Shown piece by piece: positions 62,047 through 64,000 of a DNA stretch of 64,000 nucleotides. The stretch covers positions 1 to 64,000 of the forward strand of contig NZ_QNRC01000016.1 in NCBI RefSeq assembly GCF_003709565.1, written 5' to 3'. This stretch comes from Paracoccus sigandri (GTDB lineage Bacteria > Pseudomonadota > Alphaproteobacteria > Rhodobacterales > Rhodobacteraceae). Below the pieces are notes generated by a model. The model had not been told where the DNA came from. It saw only the letters and a program-made list of their open reading frames with translations, and ran no database searches. A program made the position numbers and the translations under genes. Each line of letters starts with the position of its first letter. Positions within the stretch are counted from its first letter, which is position 1.

Positions 62047-63043
62047 TCTCCGTCCTCACGTGGGGGAGGGCTCTAATCGACGGTGGAGGAAAAATCCCAT
62101 GGCAGGTCACCTCGCGCCGGGCGAAGACCACAAGTTCGGGGATTGTAGGGTTATGCAGCCGCAGGGGCGGGCAGCGGCTCCACAGGGGTTCCGGCAGCAA
62201 GGAGGCGTCATTCGAGGTCAGCACCCAACCAATCCAGCCCATGTCGAAGGGCAACTCGTGGTAGGGACAGGTCCAGCGCCTGGCCGTCGCGGGCTCGAGC
62301 AGCGGCAGCAGGGCGGAGGGAAGATCGAAGACGCGATCCTTCGAGTATACGGGGGTGCCTGACTTCTCGATCTCGTCGACCACCACGAGCGGGTTGCCGA
62401 CCCTGTGCTGCAGCATGTCGGAAAGCACCCGACCCGGGGCCGAATTGCCCCCACCGCGTTGCGAACCGACGATGCCGAAGCTGGCGCTTTCGTTCGTTGC
62501 ATCGATCTCCGTGATCGGCGTGCCGAGCAGTTTCGCCAGATGGCGCGACCAGGCCGATTTGCCAATTCCAGGTGGACCGTCCAGGAGCAGCGGCTCCAAT
62601 CTGACGCCGGGAAGGCCGTCGCGGACCGATCGGCGCAGCGACCACCAGACGGACTCCGAGGCCGCGCCGAGCCGGGGGAATTCGCCGTGCAACCGGGCAG
62701 CGACCTCGTCAGCATGGGCCTCCGAGGTGATGCCGACAAGGCGGACACCGTCGTGCAGCTTTTCCAGGCGGGCGCGGTCCTCGGCTTTCTGGCGACCGAA
62801 TCCGCTGATCGCGCTTCGCACCACCAGGATGCACTTGATTCGCTCGCGAATCCGGTGCTGATCGGCAATACGGATCATGGGAGGATCTTCAGTTTCCGGC
62901 TCGGTGTGCTCCCAGGCTTCGTTATCGGCGAACGGGTCAACGCCACGCAGTTTGCCCAAATGCCGGAGAAAGCGTTCTTCGAGGGAGGCGAGCGTTTCCG
63001 CGGGATCGAAGGTTCGGACGAGGAGGAACGGAATACGGGACAT
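62021..63043 (-). CDS. AAA+ family ATPase (Lon-like), 3' end altered by an IS remnant
   Basis: This 340-residue frame has Walker A LLDGPPGIGKSAWSRHLAKLLG, Walker B PLVVVDEIEKSG, sensor 1 GWVLTSNDASLLPEPLWSRCP with the arginine finger Arg. The fold is close to the Lon protease ATPase part, but no protease domain is present. About the last 25 codons (RALPHVRTENEANAIHG) run into the broken IS3 orfA, so the true C-terminus is lost. The N-terminal 150 residues are not recognised. The function is unknown; possibly it was part of a genomic island. Confidence 0.75.
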   Translation of the reverse strand: MSRIPFLLVRTFDPAETLASLEERFLRHLGKLRGVDPFADNEAWEHTEPETEDPPMIRIADQHRIRERIKCILVVRSAISGFGRQKAEDRARLEKLHDGVRLVGITSEAHADEVAARLHGEFPRLGAASESVWWSLRRSVRDGLPGVRLEPLLLDGPPGIGKSAWSRHLAKLLGTPITEIDATNESASFGIVGSQRGGGNSAPGRVLSDMLQHRVGNPLVVVDEIEKSGTPVYSKDRVFDLPSALLPLLEPATARRWTCPYHELPFDMGWIGWVLTSNDASLLPEPLWSRCPPLRLHNPTIPELVVFARREVTCHGIFPPPSIRALPHVRTENEANAIHG

Positions 63044-63507
63044 GGGCGGGGGTTCTTTCGGCCATGCTCGGTCATCGACCGGGAGTCAGCCGGCCGTGCG
63101 GTGAGGCAGGACAGGGTTGGGTTCAGCTGTGCAGGACGAAGCCGCCAGGCATGGTGGAGCTCCTTCCAGAGACAAGGCCATCCCGTTCGGGAAAGCGGTG
63201 CTTTCCCGGCCAAGAGGATAGGAACTGGTGAGGTCCAGAGCGCGCGGGGAGCTACTGCTTGGCCGCCAGACCGGAGGGCATGTCGCGACCATGCTCAGCG
63301 ACACCCTGTCGGTCAACGGGGGCGGCGGCACATCGGCGATGCAGAAAACGGCGGCAAGGCCTGCAGGCAAGCGATTCCATACTGAATTGACTTTAAACGG
63401 AAAAACCAGACCAGGATTTTCCAAGGGTCATTTTATGCTTGCAGGAAGGGTCAAAAACACCGTGCAAGGGTCATTTTATGATTGGCTGCACAACCGGCCG
63501 CCCGCGC
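63044..63507. other. Gene-free stretch before nrdJ with direct repeats
   Basis: About 460 bp between the start of the ATPase gene and the stop of nrdJ. No gene is supported. It holds the repeats described at 63422-63480. Confidence 0.45.
63422..63480. repeat. Direct repeats resembling an IS21-type element end
   Basis: The 16-base sequence caagggtcattttatg is present at 63422-63437 and again at 63465-63480. A third partial copy aagggtca (63446-63453) lies between them, followed by aaaaacac. IS21-family ends carry such spaced GGTCATTTT repeats as transposase sites, so this may be the end of a lost element. Confidence 0.5.
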
Positions 63508-64000
63508 TTAGCCGCATTCCGAATAGCCGCAGCTGGGGCAGGTCATGCAGCCCTCGATCATCTGCAGCCCGAACTGGCCGCAGCTGGGACAGGCGGGGCC
63601 GCGGGGCTGGTCGCCGATGGCCAGCGCCGTCGCCTTGGGGTCGGTCTTCAGGCCCATGCCCTCGCCCTCCAGGAAGCCGATCTCGATCATGTGGCGCTCG
63701 ATCACGCCGCCGATGGCGGCAAGGATCGAGGGGACATAGCGCCCAGCCATCCAGGCGCCGCCGCGCGGATCGAAGACCGCCTTCAGCTCCTCGACCACGA
63801 AGCTGACATCGCCGCCGCGGCGGAACACGGCCGAGATCATCCGCGTCAGCGCCACCGTCCAGGCGTAATGCTCCATGTTCTTCGAATTGATGAAGATCTC
63901 GAAGGGGCGGCGGTGGCCGGCCTGCACGATATCGTTGATGGTGATGTAGATCGCATGTTCGCTGGCGGGCCATTTCAGCTTGTAGGTCGCGCCCTCCAGC
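63508..64000 (-). CDS. nrdJ: Vitamin B12-dependent ribonucleotide reductase, C-terminal part (5' partial)
   Basis: The frame enters from the right edge; 163 codons are visible before the stop. The sequence has YKLKWPASEHAIYITINDI, FEIFINSKNMEHYAWTVALTRMISAVFRRGG, DVSFVVEELKAVFDP, and the cysteine-rich end CPSCGQFGLQMIEGCMTCPSCGYSECG. That zinc-ribbon-like tail with redox Cys pairs is typical of the class II (adenosylcobalamin) enzyme of Alphaproteobacteria, which makes deoxynucleotides with or without oxygen. Cys pairs in the tail re-reduce the active site. Confidence 0.9.
   Translation of the reverse strand, partial: LEGATYKLKWPASEHAIYITINDIVQAGHRRPFEIFINSKNMEHYAWTVALTRMISAVFRRGGDVSFVVEELKAVFDPRGGAWMAGRYVPSILAAIGGVIERHMIEIGFLEGEGMGLKTDPKATALAIGDQPRGPACPSCGQFGLQMIEGCMTCPSCGYSECG

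Overview
The window is GC-rich DNA that looks chromosomal and most likely comes from a Paracoccus-like member of the Rhodobacteraceae. This rests on the very GC-rich codon use, a vitamin B12-dependent ribonucleotide reductase (NrdJ) at the right edge, the glnD-murJ-trpS order, UDP-sulfoquinovose synthase, and the gene families present. The species is an inference. No rRNA, tRNA or CRISPR array was seen.

Layout. Positions 1-3128 hold the end of a capsule-type polysaccharide export locus (KpsE-like protein, KpsT-like ATPase), then sqdB. Positions 3840-7630 hold gshB, a YraN-family gene and rsmI, divergent from an LpoA-like lipoprotein gene. Positions 7641-15897 hold glnD, murJ, a rhomboid lacking its catalytic residues, trpS and an ABC-F ATPase gene. 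Positions 16026-23547 hold a MipA/OmpV protein, a complete five-gene branched-chain amino acid-type (Liv) transporter, and two oxidoreductase genes on the opposite strand. Positions 23628-31921 hold a penicillin-acylase-family gene whose nucleophile is replaced, lpd, an MFS transporter, queA, bfd, bfr and a phosphoglycolate phosphatase. Positions 32039-35201 are glmU-glmS.

The accessory half starts near 35.4 kb. It contains an XdhC plus IorA/IorB molybdenum hydroxylase cluster, an ada plus 2-oxoglutarate-dependent oxygenase pair, and an iron-siderophore system (ATPase, two permeases, binding protein, TonB-dependent receptor, AraC regulator). It also has an eight-gene same-strand catabolic array at 48.8-57.5 kb: AbrB-like permease, an atypical SDR, TctC-TctB-TctA, two MmgE/PrpD proteins and a GntR/FCD regulator. 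Two copies of the motif ctgtcgacaat sit in the two promoter regions of this array and are the best operator candidates. A zinc alcohol dehydrogenase, a DUF4186 protein and a flavin reductase-like protein follow.

From 59.7 to 63.5 kb the window is a graveyard of mobile DNA. It holds an IS66 transposase tail, the 3' end of an RTX-type calcium-binding protein gene, an IS110 transposase tail, a broken IS3 orfA abutting a truncated AAA+ ATPase gene, and repeats resembling an IS21-type end. The window ends in the 3' part of nrdJ.

Three proteins keep their family fold but appear to have lost the catalytic residues of the family: the rhomboid, the penicillin acylase homologue and the SDR of the PrpD cluster. 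A dispersed intergenic element with GC-rich hairpins sits between three convergent gene pairs and once between co-directional genes.
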